Origin: UBA6522 sp965205045
GTDB lineage: Bacteria; Pseudomonadota; Gammaproteobacteria; Steroidobacterales; Rariloculaceae
Assembly: GCA_965205045.1 (NCBI GenBank)
Contig: OZ242031.1
Location: forward strand, 5,518,001-5,582,000
Reading direction: 5' to 3'
DNA length: 64,000 nucleotides
The first letter of the stretch is position 1, and each line of letters begins with the position of its first letter. The notes beneath the pieces are model-generated. The model was not told where the DNA came from. It saw only the letters and a program-made list of their open reading frames with translations, and made no database searches. The position numbers and the translations under genes are program-made. Below are positions 18,001-25,931 of this stretch, piece by piece.

Positions 18001-18051
18001 TGCTGTGCAGATCAGGCGTTCGAGGCCACGTTCGGACGTGTCGGTGGTCAT
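15046..18051 (-). CDS. hsdR: Type I restriction enzyme R subunit
   Basis: 1001-residue motor/nuclease subunit of a type I restriction-modification complex. The N-terminal PD-(D/E)xK nuclease is visible around residues 159-174 (ALDIGLFINGLPVFTFELK). It is followed by superfamily 2 helicase motifs: Walker A HSAGSGKS at about 320-327, DEAH in IIDEAHSSQ, and FTATPKNKT. It translocates DNA in an ATP-dependent manner and cleaves unmodified DNA far from the recognition site. It is the last gene of the minus-strand cluster, 45 bp after darG. Length is normal for the family. Confidence 0.96.
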   Translation of the reverse strand: MTTDTSERGLERLICTALAGHPCEPPATATVGEPPAGYGGVGWAGGNFHDYDREYCIDPVQLAGFLHATQPEAAESLALYDDGPTRRRFLARLQGQIAKRGTIDVLRHGVKHGAHDLDLLYGTPSADNKKACERFELNRFTVTRQLRYSRDETQRALDIGLFINGLPVFTFELKNNLTKQTVDDAVWQYRKDRNPREKLFEFGRCVAHFAVDENEVQFCTHLKGKASWFLPFNRGWNDGAGNPPNPNGLKAEYLWREVLTRISLTNILENYAQVVQTKGEKTGRKKKAQIWPRYHQLDAVRRLLADAREHGVDKRYLIQHSAGSGKSNSIAWLAHQLIGLEKDDAIVFDSIIVVTDRRILDKQIRDTIKQYAQVAATMGHAGRSGDLRRFIETGKKIIISTVQKFPFILDEIGNEQRARSFAIIIDEAHSSQGGKTSAAMAQALSEAGEVGKEETFEDQINQLMESKKLLSNASYFAFTATPKNKTLEIFGDPDPQPDGTVKHRAFHSYTMKQAIQEGFILDVLKNYTPVSSYYKLAKTVEDDPEFDVNKARKKLRRFVEGHDHAIRLKAEIMVDHFHEQVLAQRKIGGQARAMVVTNGIQRAIQYFHAIRDYLKQRKSPHRAIVAFSGEPEFGGQKVSESSLNGFPSSKIAERIKEDPYRFLICADKFQTGYDEPLLHTMYVDKTLSGIKAVQTLSRLNRAHPKKHDVFVLDFMNDSDTIRDSFADFYRTTILADETDPNKLHDLQADLDGAQVYSGEQIDDLAKRYLGGADRDQLDPILDACVAVYKSDLDEDGQVQFKGNAKAFVRTYGFLSSVLPYTNAAWEKRSIFLNFLINKLPAPTEEDLSKGVLDSIDMDSYRVEKQAMQKIFLPDEEAQIDSVPMSSGGKPPEPELDRLSNIIREFNDLFGDIPWEDNDRVSQLLTETIPAKVAEDNAFMNARLNSDRENARIEHDKALLRVMVSIMNDDTTLFRQFMDNENFKRHLSDWSFSIAYEQAAIR

Positions 18052-18096
18052 TCGATGGCGATCAAGTACGCGTCAAGTAAACAAGCTGTTTATAAC

Positions 18097-19167
18097 CTAT
18101 TGAATCTTGGCGCGCTTTTGGGCGAAACTGACTTTCGTCCAGTCTTTTTCCTTCAGCACATCCGCTGCCAACGTGATCTGACGAGGCGAAAATTGCTTCT
18201 TTCGCTCGTTCCACGCGTAGGTCAGACTGATCAGGTCGTCTCTGGATGCCGGAGCTTGCTGTTGGATAACCCAATGCACTGTCGATAGCAACTCAAGCCC
18301 GAAAGCCGACTCGAATCCATTGACGAGGTCCGCCACCCTGTCGAAGCGTGTCCGAGTATCGTCGGTGCGTTCCAGCAAAGCTCTGGCCTTGTCCACGGCA
18401 CTAGGCACGAGTTTCAATACTTTGTCCGGCTTATCGCCGCCGTCGCCGTACCCGGATATGAAATATCCCTCGACCGCATTCAGAACATGTCCGAGATTTT
18501 CGGCATACGGGCCATAGGGCGCCTTCTGGTATTTCAGCCTTAACGGTTCGCCTGCAAGCTGCATGAAATACATCAGCTTATGGACTTCCAGCAGTGTGAT
18601 GAAGGGATCGAGCAGACCCCTAAGATAGCGGTCCATCAGCCCGACCAATGCCGCTCGTCCTGCAGTCATCTTTGGAATGACGCGATTACGCACCATCTTG
18701 TCGGCGTCGGGTGCGCCATGCGGCTCGAAGACGACGACTTCCAATTGTTCGATCTCACTAAGCGCATTCTCAATACGCGACCGGACGTTGCTCCATTCAA
18801 GTCCGCCAAGACCGCTGCCGAGCGGCGGCACTGCTATGGACCGAACGCCGCGCCGACAAATCACGCTCACGAGATCCGTCAGCCCGGAGTCGATATCTTC
18901 AATTCGGCTTTTGCCTCGCCAGTGCCGCTTGGTCGGGAAATTGATAATGTAGCGAGGGTTGGTTAGTGCGCCCGTCTCGAATACGAACATGCGACCGGGT
19001 CTAACGTCGCCGCGTTCGCAAGCCTTGGCGTAGGCGCGGAAGTTCTCCGGATATGCCTTCTTGAACTGAAGCGCGATCCCGCGCCCCATCACCCCGACGC
19101 AGTTAACCGTGTTGACCAGTGCCTCGGCGTCTTCGGCAAGAATGTCGCCCGTTGTGAAGCGAATCAT
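18097..19167 (-). CDS. darG: DarG-type antitoxin: macrodomain DNA-ADP-ribose glycohydrolase
   Basis: 356 residues. The N-terminal half is a macrodomain (IRFTTGDILAEDAEALVNTVNCVGVMGRG; ALQFKKAYPENF; VPPLGSGLGGLEW). In DarG it removes ADP-ribose from DNA bases. The C-terminal half (LEVHKLMYFMQLAGEPLRL, APYGPYAENLGHVLNAVEGY) matches the DarG C-terminal domain that binds and neutralises DarT. It lies 19 bp downstream of darT on the same strand, the standard toxin-then-antitoxin order. Position between hsdS and hsdR suggests co-expression with the restriction system. Confidence 0.93.
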   Translation of the reverse strand: MIRFTTGDILAEDAEALVNTVNCVGVMGRGIALQFKKAYPENFRAYAKACERGDVRPGRMFVFETGALTNPRYIINFPTKRHWRGKSRIEDIDSGLTDLVSVICRRGVRSIAVPPLGSGLGGLEWSNVRSRIENALSEIEQLEVVVFEPHGAPDADKMVRNRVIPKMTAGRAALVGLMDRYLRGLLDPFITLLEVHKLMYFMQLAGEPLRLKYQKAPYGPYAENLGHVLNAVEGYFISGYGDGGDKPDKVLKLVPSAVDKARALLERTDDTRTRFDRVADLVNGFESAFGLELLSTVHWVIQQQAPASRDDLISLTYAWNERKKQFSPRQITLAADVLKEKDWTKVSFAQKRAKIQ

Positions 19168-19186
19168 CGGTGCCCGTCTCCTTGCA

Positions 19187-19825
19187 TCAATAGTACCACT
19201 CGGGCCTTACTTCGACGGCGGGTTGGTGCTCGCTCGCCCTCATGGCGTTGCGCACCTGCTCCCGAACGTGCGTGGAGCATACCCCGACACGCTGGATCAG
19301 CGCCCACGGGAATGATTGCTCGACCAGAAATTCTGCCTGTTTTCCGTGCGTGCGACCCTGCCAATTGCGTGCCTGAACAGCATCCCAATCGATCTCATCC
19401 AATTGAGCCAGATCGCAGCGGTCCTCAAAATAAATCGAGCCTGCATTAGAAAGCGTGAATGCCCATCGACGGTCCTGCTGTTCGGCCCAATCTACTGTAT
19501 CTTGCAGGTCACTTTCTAGGTGCACGATGGGACCCTGGCCGTCGCGGTAATCGAGGTCGGGGTCGTTTGCCATGTGGATCACGTAGAGCATGACGGAGCG
19601 CGGGCAGAAATAGAACGGAACGCAGTCGCCCACATTGAGCCCTGGGCGGCACTCCACGGGATTGGTCATCCGTCGCTGCTTGATCGTTCTCATGCCGATG
19701 GTCGTTCCTGGCCGGGCACGAGCCTGAAGATTCGCATCGGACCATAAGCCACCGTCCGCAACAATCGATGCCAGCCGGTCCACGTGGACGATGTGATAGA
19801 TCTTCGGTTCCGCGGGTGGCGGCAT
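19187..19825 (-). CDS. darT: DarT toxin: single-stranded DNA thymidine ADP-ribosyltransferase (DUF4433)
   Basis: 212 residues with the DarT N-terminus IYHIVHVDRLASIVADGGLW. The DarT NAD-binding arginine region is at residues 51-52 (IKQRRMTNPV), and a C-terminal catalytic glutamate candidate is in GKQAEFLVEQSFPW (Glu165 or Glu169). DarT attaches ADP-ribose to thymidine in ssDNA motifs using NAD+, blocking replication. DarTG systems are known toxin-antitoxin modules with anti-phage activity. The gene starts two bases after the hsdS stop, so translation is probably coupled. Confidence 0.93.
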   Translation of the reverse strand: MPPPAEPKIYHIVHVDRLASIVADGGLWSDANLQARARPGTTIGMRTIKQRRMTNPVECRPGLNVGDCVPFYFCPRSVMLYVIHMANDPDLDYRDGQGPIVHLESDLQDTVDWAEQQDRRWAFTLSNAGSIYFEDRCDLAQLDEIDWDAVQARNWQGRTHGKQAEFLVEQSFPWALIQRVGVCSTHVREQVRNAMRASEHQPAVEVRPEWYY

Positions 19826-19827
19826 GT

Positions 19828-21252
19828 TCAGGCCGCAACCCCTGCCGACATGTTCTCTTGACCGAGAGTTGGTGTGTTGCCTGTGTCGAGGGATTCGTCC
19901 TTTTGGTCATCACTGCCGAGGGGATCGATCTCAGGCAGAGTAGCCGCCACCTCACGTACGTCAAGCTTGCCAGTGACGGCGTCAGCAATTAGGCGAGTGC
20001 GATACTCGCGGAGAAAAGCGATTGACTGAGAGGTCCGCTCGGCAGCAGATTCGGATTGGCGCACAACACCATCAATGTAGGCAAGGATGCGAGTCTGCTC
20101 CGAGAATGGCGGAAGACAGAAGGGGGTTGCAAGAAAATCATCATCGTAGAGGCGTAAAAACCCAGCGGTACCAGTGCCGAGTCCTGTAGCCTGTCTACGA
20201 AAGTGCGTCCGAAACAAGCTCGTCCTGAGCAGCTCACTCAGGAAACGCACCCGCACTTCCGATTTCTTTTCGAACACGGAATAGTCAGGGCTCACAACTC
20301 CGCTGAGCGCCGAGCAAAAGATGAGGCCATTGTTAGCCTGTAGTCGATTGACCACTAGGTGTCCAGGCCTAATCAGTTTGTATCCTACAAGCGAAGCTCC
20401 CTGTGGCGGTCGAGAAAAATGCTCGGCGTAAACTACAATGCCATGATCGCGCCGTAATGAAAGCAGGGTTTCTTTGCCCTCGGCTGATCTGACATCTATA
20501 GGCTGAATCAGCGCTTTGAGCCGCGTCCGTTGCCAGTGTGACGGCATTGTTCCTATCCACTCCACCCCACTCTCCTTGTACTCTGGATACGGTTCGCCGG
20601 TCCGGACATCGGTCTGCCCGGTGACGGCTTGGTGGATGAGGCCCTGCTTGTACTCGTCGAGCAATGCAATCAGTTTTTCCTTGGCGCGGATGTGCTTCTG
20701 GATCCGGCAGTTCTTGTATTGGAGGAAGCGGGCGATCGCGGTTTGTTCTGGGCCTGTTGGGACCGCGAGTGCTATTTCACGCATACGTGGTTGCGACAAG
20801 TCCCACTGACCAATACGAACCCCATCGGATGCTTGGGTGAAAGACGGGACGTAGGCTCTTGATCGGATTGCCGTGTGAAAGTAACCACCATCAATGGAGC
20901 CAAGTCTGAAAACGAAATAGGCCGGACTAACGATACCGTCATAGTTCGATACGCCGTATGAGCCTTGCCAAGCCTTCATTTTGTTCATGGCGAATTGCCC
21001 TTTCAGAACAACCTTGTAGTTGGTCAAATCGTCAGGAACAAAATTGTGGTTTTTGTCTTTACTGGATAGATCCCGCAATATGACGCCCTGATCTCGCACA
21101 ACCGATAGCAAGGGGAGGTCTGGGCGGTTTCGTTCAGCGACAGGGTGGAGCAACGACCTTAGCTTTTGCACATTCCAGTGTTTGGGTATTTCGCCTAGTG
21201 TTGGAATTCCAGTGTCTTTGACTCTCGGATAGGGTTTCAATGCGGCCGTCAT
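19828..21252 (-). CDS. hsdS: Type I restriction-modification specificity subunit
   Basis: 474 residues with the two target-recognition domains and two conserved helical repeats of HsdS. Each half starts with a related phrase (GIPTLGEIPKHWNVQKLRSL and SGVEWIGTMPSHWQRTRLKAL). Each ends with a PFSEQ/GPEQTAIARFLQY-type segment followed by LLDEYKQGLIHQAVTGQ or FLREYRTRLIADAVTGKLDV. It determines the bipartite DNA target for methylation and cleavage; the target cannot be read from sequence. It overlaps hsdM by four bases (ATGA). Confidence 0.95.
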   Translation of the reverse strand: MTAALKPYPRVKDTGIPTLGEIPKHWNVQKLRSLLHPVAERNRPDLPLLSVVRDQGVILRDLSSKDKNHNFVPDDLTNYKVVLKGQFAMNKMKAWQGSYGVSNYDGIVSPAYFVFRLGSIDGGYFHTAIRSRAYVPSFTQASDGVRIGQWDLSQPRMREIALAVPTGPEQTAIARFLQYKNCRIQKHIRAKEKLIALLDEYKQGLIHQAVTGQTDVRTGEPYPEYKESGVEWIGTMPSHWQRTRLKALIQPIDVRSAEGKETLLSLRRDHGIVVYAEHFSRPPQGASLVGYKLIRPGHLVVNRLQANNGLIFCSALSGVVSPDYSVFEKKSEVRVRFLSELLRTSLFRTHFRRQATGLGTGTAGFLRLYDDDFLATPFCLPPFSEQTRILAYIDGVVRQSESAAERTSQSIAFLREYRTRLIADAVTGKLDVREVAATLPEIDPLGSDDQKDESLDTGNTPTLGQENMSAGVAA

Positions 21253-23231
21253 TCGAATGCCCCACCCAGAATCTCGCCTAACGTCCCCTCAGCCTCCCGC
21301 TCTAACGCGAGAATATCTCGCCGAATGTCATCCAACGTCCGCATCGGCTTCGGCTTGTAAAAGTACCGCGTAAAGCTGATCTCATAGCCAACCTTGACAC
21401 GTTTTGGGTTGTACCAGGCGTCCATGGCATTTGGCAGAACCTCACGCTCCAGGAACGCCTCGATTCCTCCTTCCTCCTGAAGAGATACTTGCTCGGTGTC
21501 TCGCAATTCGCTGTCTGGTTCGTATTCCACGATTATCGGCTTGTCGCCAATCGTCGTCTTGAACCTCCCGTGAATCGAGTCGGCCTCAACGCCCCGCTTG
21601 TGAATCTTCCGAATAATCGGCGGAGCGTCCTTGCTGCGTTCGCCGTCCTCTTTCAATGCCCTGATCTCAATTGGCTTGTAGGCCCGCTCCGGGTCGGCAC
21701 CTTTGATGCGGAGCGGTCGCTCTACCGTGACCTTCCAGTGCCCAAAGGCGTCGTTCTCGAAGATCTTGCTCTGCTCGGTCTCCTCGAAGTCTAGGAACGT
21801 TCGGCAGATACGCTCGATGTCGTCCTCACCGAGCTCGCAATTCTTCTTCCCCAGGTTTTTGCGCAGCGGCCGGAACCACTGGCTCGCGTCGATCAACTGG
21901 ACCTTACCCTTGCGGTGTTCCTGCTTCCGGTTCGTGAGCACCCAGACATAGGTGGCGATGCCGGTGTTGTAGAACAGGTTGAGCGGCAGGGCGACGATGG
22001 CTTCCAACCAGTCGTTCTCGACGATCCAACGACGGATGTTGCTCTCGCCCTGGCCGGCGGCTCCGGTAAAGAGCGAACTGCCATTATGGACCTCGGCGAT
22101 GCGGCTGCCGAGCGGGGTGTCCTGCTTCATCTTGGAGAGCTTGTTGGCCAGGAAGAGCATCTGCCCGTCGCTCGAACGTGTTACCAGCGAGTATTCTGAG
22201 TTGTCGTGGTGCTCGATCAGGAAACGCGGGTCGTGCATTTCCTTCTTGCCGCCCATGCGCTCCAGGTCGGTTTTCCAGCTCTTGCCATAGGGCGGATTGG
22301 AAAGCATGAAGTCGAATTCGCGACCGGGAAATGCATCGTTGGAAAGAGTCGAGTGCTCCGGGCCTCCTACGATGTTGTCGGCCGCGTCGCCCTCACCCTT
22401 CAGCAACAGGTCAGCCTTGCAGATGGCGTAGGTTTCCGCATTGATTTCCTGTCCGTAGAGGTGGGTGGAGACCTCTTTGTCGTGCTCTGCTCCAAGTTGC
22501 TGCAAGGTTTCCTCCGCGACGGTCAGCATGCCGCCCGTGCCGCAAGCACCGTCGTAAAGCAGATAGGTACCGGACTTGATCCTGTCGGCGACCGGGAGGA
22601 ACACGAGCTTCGCCATGAGCTTCACAGCATCTCGCGGTGTCCAGTGCTCGCCGGCCTCCTCGTTGTTATCTTCGTTGAAGCGGCGGATGAGTTCCTCGAA
22701 GATGGAACCCATGCCGTGGTTGTCGAGTCCGGGATGCCTGACGTTGCCGTCTTCCTTCATTACCGGAGAAGGGCTCAGGTTGATGTCCGGCGAAGTGAGC
22801 TTCTCGATGAGCGATCCCAACGAGTCGGACCTGGACAATCGGGGAATCTGATTGCGGAACTCGAAGTTATCCAGAATGTCCTGAACGTTGGGCGAGAACC
22901 CGTCCAGGTAGGCTTCGAAGTCCGCCTTGAGTTGCTGGCGGCTGGCTCGCGCGCGAAGGTCGCGCATAGTGAACCTGGAAGTGTTGTAGAAGGCTTGTCC
23001 GGCCACCTGTCGAAGCGCCGCGTCCTGCTCGACGACGCCCGCGTTGTCCAGAGTCTCCTTCATGTCGAGGATGGCCTGTTTGCCATCCTCCAGCACCGCG
23101 TCCAGGCGGCGCAATACGGTCATGGGCAGGATTACGTCACGGTACTTGCCGCGAACGTACACGTCTCGCAGAACGTCGTCGGCAATGCCCCAGATGTAGT
23201 TTGTGATCCAGTTGAGGTCCTCGTTTCCCAT
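21249..23231 (-). CDS. hsdM: Type I restriction-modification N6-adenine methyltransferase subunit
   Basis: 660 residues with N-terminal helical domain and the gamma-class N6-adenine methyltransferase motifs. AdoMet motif I is DGACGTGG (about residues 227-234) and motif IV is NPPY (312-315). The start MGNEDLNWITNYIWGIADD (ATG 23231) is chosen because homology begins there. An in-frame extension to 23297 adds 22 residues with no family resemblance. First gene of the hsdM-hsdS-darT-darG-hsdR cluster; the promoter should lie in 23232-23400. Confidence 0.95.
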   Translation of the reverse strand: MGNEDLNWITNYIWGIADDVLRDVYVRGKYRDVILPMTVLRRLDAVLEDGKQAILDMKETLDNAGVVEQDAALRQVAGQAFYNTSRFTMRDLRARASRQQLKADFEAYLDGFSPNVQDILDNFEFRNQIPRLSRSDSLGSLIEKLTSPDINLSPSPVMKEDGNVRHPGLDNHGMGSIFEELIRRFNEDNNEEAGEHWTPRDAVKLMAKLVFLPVADRIKSGTYLLYDGACGTGGMLTVAEETLQQLGAEHDKEVSTHLYGQEINAETYAICKADLLLKGEGDAADNIVGGPEHSTLSNDAFPGREFDFMLSNPPYGKSWKTDLERMGGKKEMHDPRFLIEHHDNSEYSLVTRSSDGQMLFLANKLSKMKQDTPLGSRIAEVHNGSSLFTGAAGQGESNIRRWIVENDWLEAIVALPLNLFYNTGIATYVWVLTNRKQEHRKGKVQLIDASQWFRPLRKNLGKKNCELGEDDIERICRTFLDFEETEQSKIFENDAFGHWKVTVERPLRIKGADPERAYKPIEIRALKEDGERSKDAPPIIRKIHKRGVEADSIHGRFKTTIGDKPIIVEYEPDSELRDTEQVSLQEEGGIEAFLEREVLPNAMDAWYNPKRVKVGYEISFTRYFYKPKPMRTLDDIRRDILALEREAEGTLGEILGGAFE

Positions 23232-23555
23232 TTGTCTCGATTCCAATGGAATTTGCTCACCGTGAATGCTGTCATCGCTCCGCTGCGTGGCGCGCATATC
23301 GTCGGGGAACGGTGATCGAAGGTCAACATGGCATTTTGGGGAATAGCTTGATCGCGGCCAGTTCCGAAATGCCGGGAACCTGCATGCGGATTGGCAATCC
23401 GCCGATGAGTTGCCATGTCGACGGAGACGGTGCTCTCTCCCGTCGGCGCCGTCTCACGACTGCCGATTCTGCCTGAAAACGCCACTTTCTACTGCGGATT
23501 CCCCGTCATGGCACCGCTATGCTGGACGCAAGCTCGCCGCGACCGGGGAACACTT

Positions 23556-24095
23556 GTGAATGCGCTGCATTGGTTGGGTAGACTTCTGCCATCGCCGACG
23601 CCCCAACCCGAGGATCACGTCCCCATCTGGAGCGTCAAGGCTACGGACGCCAGGACGTTCTTCCTGATCGTGGGGGCGTTATGGGTTGTAGCGCTGGCGC
23701 GCATTGGCTATAACATGAGCAGTCAATGGGCGGTCGAGTCGGCGAGATGGTGGAGCGTCGGCGACTTCGCGCTGGCGGTGCTGGGCCAATTCAGCGACGT
23801 GGGCGCGGGCGTCGCGATGGTGGCGATGTTGCTGACGCGGCCGGTGAACCTCATGGGAGAGATTGCGATGTCAGTGTATCAGGCGATGGTTAACCGCTAC
23901 GTGCTGCCCGTCATCGAGAAGCACAAGGCCGAGGGCCGGGTCGAGGGTCGGGCCGAGGGTCGGGCCGAGGGGCGGGCCCAGGGCCGGGTCGAGGGCCGTG
24001 CGGAGGAACGCGAGGAATGGCAGGCGTGGAACCGGCGCCGCATCGACGCGGAAGAGCGGGGCCGGAAATTCGACGAATCGCCGCCGGGTGTTTAG
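23556..24095 (+). CDS. Unrecognised membrane protein with EGRA tandem repeats, copy A
   Basis: 179 residues from GTG at 23556 (CGGGGAA upstream). Two hydrophobic helices (FFLIVGALWVVALARIGYNM and FALAVLGQFSDVGAGVAMVAM) are followed by IEKHKAEGR. Then six four-residue units (EGRV, EGRA, EGRA, EGRA, QGRV, EGRA) run into EEREEWQAWNRRRIDAEERG. Near-identical copies are at 25238-25753 and 28601-29092, differing mainly in number of repeats (6, 4, 2). Charged repeats after the helices suggest a cytoplasmic helical or coiled-coil tail. I do not recognise the family. Copies alternate with toxin-antitoxin genes here. Starts further upstream are possible but are not shared by copy C. Confidence 0.65.
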   Translation: MNALHWLGRLLPSPTPQPEDHVPIWSVKATDARTFFLIVGALWVVALARIGYNMSSQWAVESARWWSVGDFALAVLGQFSDVGAGVAMVAMLLTRPVNLMGEIAMSVYQAMVNRYVLPVIEKHKAEGRVEGRAEGRAEGRAQGRVEGRAEEREEWQAWNRRRIDAEERGRKFDESPPGV

Positions 24096-24186
24096 CCGGG
24101 AGGCGCGCCTGGTTCCGGGGCGTGCTTGCCTTGGGAATGTTGCCGGGGGGCGGTCGCCACCAGGATATCTCCCGCTAGCACGTTTG

Positions 24187-24315
24187 ATGCTGCTCGACAC
24201 GGGCTTGCTCATCGATGCTGCCGACGCGCGGCATCCGTGTTCCGAGTCTTCTTCCGTGCTCATCGAAAGAGCCGAGGGTGGCGCCCTCCGCAAATTTTCA
24301 TTCATCTGGAGGGGG
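24187..24315 (+). pseudogene. Possible truncated PIN-domain (VapC-like) gene
   Basis: The frame starts MLLDTGLLIDAADARHPCSE, the usual opening of PIN toxins with the first catalytic Asp. It continues for about 40 plausible residues (SVLIERAEGG) before running into the convergent vapC gene without the remaining PIN motifs. No antitoxin precedes it. Interpreted as a 3'-deleted relic; the evidence is one motif, so confidence is low. Confidence 0.35.
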
Positions 24316-24321
24316 CATTCG

Positions 24322-24720
24322 TCACGGCACGGCTGCGAAGTGCCGGCCTTGGGCGGCTCTGCGGTCGAACGTGTAGGTCGATGCGCAACCCGCGGCGCGA
24401 TTTCGTTGTGCGATCAGGTAGTCCACAAAGCCGGCCGTGCCGGCTTCGGACTCGCGTAGCGCGGCCCAGACGGCATCGCCGTCCTCGATGTTGAATTCGG
24501 TCGTGCGCAGAAGCTGAAGGATCACCCGGGAGACGTCCGAATCCGCGTAGCCGTATGCGCTGGCCAGAACCCATACGAGTTCCGCCAGAACCAGGACGCT
24601 TATGTGTCCCGGCGACCGCTCCGTGCATTGGCCCTCGATCAGCCGCGTGGCGGCAAGCGCCTGTTCGGCATCGTCCTGGACGATGTAGCGCGCCACCACG
24701 TTGGTATCCAGGCCGATCAC
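24322..24720 (-). CDS. vapC: VapC-type PIN-domain ribonuclease toxin
   Basis: 132-residue PIN protein. Acidic active-site residues are visible in MIGLDTNVVARYIVQDD, in AELVWVLASAYG and in AGFVDYLIAQRNRAAG, followed by TFDRRAA. PIN toxins cleave RNA, often tRNA, when freed from their antitoxin. The gene overlaps the upstream AbrB-type antitoxin by four bases (ATGA), the standard antitoxin-first, coupled arrangement. Length is normal and the frame is intact. Confidence 0.92.
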   Translation of the reverse strand: MIGLDTNVVARYIVQDDAEQALAATRLIEGQCTERSPGHISVLVLAELVWVLASAYGYADSDVSRVILQLLRTTEFNIEDGDAVWAALRESEAGTAGFVDYLIAQRNRAAGCASTYTFDRRAAQGRHFAAVP

Positions 24721-24953
24721 AGCTTGCGCCTGCTCGCCCGGGCGATGGCCTCGTCCATTTCCGCCAACGTGACCGGCGAGGCGGGTTTGGCAAGCATGCC
24801 CTTGAGTTCCGTCACGGACGCCTTGACGGGGGTGATCCGCGCGCCGCCGTCGTCCAGCAGAAAATCGATCCTGTCGCCGGGCTTGAGGCGAAGCTCGTCT
24901 CTGATCGGCTTCGGCACGGTCACCTGGCCCTTGCTGGTCATCGTTGCTTGCAT
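24717..24953 (-). CDS. vapB: AbrB/SpoVT-fold antitoxin of a VapBC pair
   Basis: 78 residues starting MQATMTSKGQVTVPKPIRDEL. This is the swapped-hairpin AbrB DNA-binding domain (residues 1-50, with LKPGDRIDFLLDDGG). A C-terminal helix (VTLAEMDEAIARASRRK) would wrap the toxin. CCGGAG lies upstream of the ATG. It should neutralise the downstream PIN toxin and repress its own promoter; a palindrome lies 18 bp before the start. Confidence 0.93.
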   Translation of the reverse strand: MQATMTSKGQVTVPKPIRDELRLKPGDRIDFLLDDGGARITPVKASVTELKGMLAKPASPVTLAEMDEAIARASRRKL

Positions 24954-24970
24954 TACGAATCTCCGGATTC

Positions 24971-24986
24971 CTTACTAATAGGTAAG
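24971..24986. promoter_or_regulatory. Operator-like palindrome upstream of vapBC
   Basis: CTTAC-TAATAG-GTAAG, a 5-bp inverted repeat with a 6-bp centre in an AT-rich stretch 18 bp upstream of the vapB ATG. AbrB-type antitoxins commonly bind such repeats to repress their operon. This is a position-based inference. Confidence 0.4.
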
Positions 24987-25237
24987 ATACTAGGAACCGG
25001 GCGTGCGAAATGCAACCGTCAAGGTGGCCAACGCGTTCGTCAGTTCCGGAATGGCGGGAACCCGCGCACGGCCTGGTATTCTACCGATGAGCCGCCATGT
25101 CGGGGGATACGGCGGTCCGTCTCATCGGCGAAGGCTCACAACTGCCGATTCTGCCTGAAAACGCCACTTTCTCCTGCGGATTCCCTGTCATGGCACCGCT
25201 ATGCTGGACGCAAGCTCGCCGCTACCGGGGAACACTT

Positions 25238-25753
25238 GTGAATGCGCTGCACTGGTTGGCCAGGCTTCTGCCATCGCCGACGCCCCAACCCGGGGACCAC
25301 GTCCCCATCTGGAGCGTCAAGGCTACGGACGCCAGGACGTTCTTCCTGATCGTGGGGGCGTTATGGGTTGTGGCGCTGGCGCGCATTGGCTATAACATGA
25401 GCAGTCAACGGGCGGTCGAGTCGGCGAGATGGTGGAGCGTCGGCGACTTCGCGCTGGCGGTGCTGGGCCAATTCAGCGACATGGGCGCGGGCGTCGCGAT
25501 GGTGGCGATGCTGCTGACGCGGCCGGTGAACGTGATGGGAGGGATTGCGATGTCCGTGTATCAGGCGATGGTCAACCGCTACGTGCTGCCGGTCATCGAG
25601 AAGCACAAGGCCGAGGGCCGGGCCGAGGGTAGGGCCGAGGGTCGGGCGAAGGGCCGTGCGGAGGAACGGGAAGCATGGCAGGCGTGGAACCGCCGCCGCA
25701 TCGACGCGGAGAAACAGGGCCGGAAATTCGACGAATCGCCGCCGGGTGTTTGA
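25238..25753 (+). CDS. Unrecognised membrane protein with EGRA tandem repeats, copy B
   Basis: 171 residues from GTG at 25238, in the same context as copy A (CCGGGGAACACTT before the start). The two helices are almost identical to copy A. The tail has four four-residue units (EGRA, EGRA, EGRA, KGRA) before EEREAWQAWNRRRIDAEKQG. The homologous DNA extends about 120 bp upstream of the start, and weaker similarity continues to 25035. Function unknown. Presence of three open copies argues that the frame is maintained, though recent duplication would give the same picture. Confidence 0.65.
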   Translation: MNALHWLARLLPSPTPQPGDHVPIWSVKATDARTFFLIVGALWVVALARIGYNMSSQRAVESARWWSVGDFALAVLGQFSDMGAGVAMVAMLLTRPVNVMGGIAMSVYQAMVNRYVLPVIEKHKAEGRAEGRAEGRAKGRAEEREAWQAWNRRRIDAEKQGRKFDESPPGV

Positions 25754-25804
25754 GCTGCGAGGAAAAGCGCTACCTGAACCCGGTTACGAAAACTCCGACG
25801 GCGA

Positions 25805-25930
25805 TCACAGCGAGTATTTCTCTGGGCGCCGTGGGACCCAAACGTAATCCTTCAGCGGCGCGGCCAATTTTCCGGCATCGACAGATTCGAGGAGATAGCC
25901 GAGCCGCTGAGCCCACGTGATCGGCGCCGC
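25805..25930 (-). pseudogene. Relic of an abiEi-like gene
   Basis: The minus strand reads APITWAQRLGYLLESVDAGK and then LAAPLKDYVWV. This matches the intact AbiEi antitoxin at 27554-28336 (APITWAQRLGYLLESVDAGK, LVAPLKDYVRI) almost exactly, then stops at 25805. The N-terminal three quarters are missing; the vapC gene at 25932 begins where the similarity ends. Evidence of duplication and exchange between toxin-antitoxin loci. Confidence 0.75.
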
Positions 25931-25931
25931 T

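Noticed and set aside
23415..23555. N-terminal extension of membrane protein copy A (and 25097-25237 of copy B)
   Set aside because: Open by chance in two copies but absent in copy C. The conserved GTG with an upstream GGGGAA is the common start.
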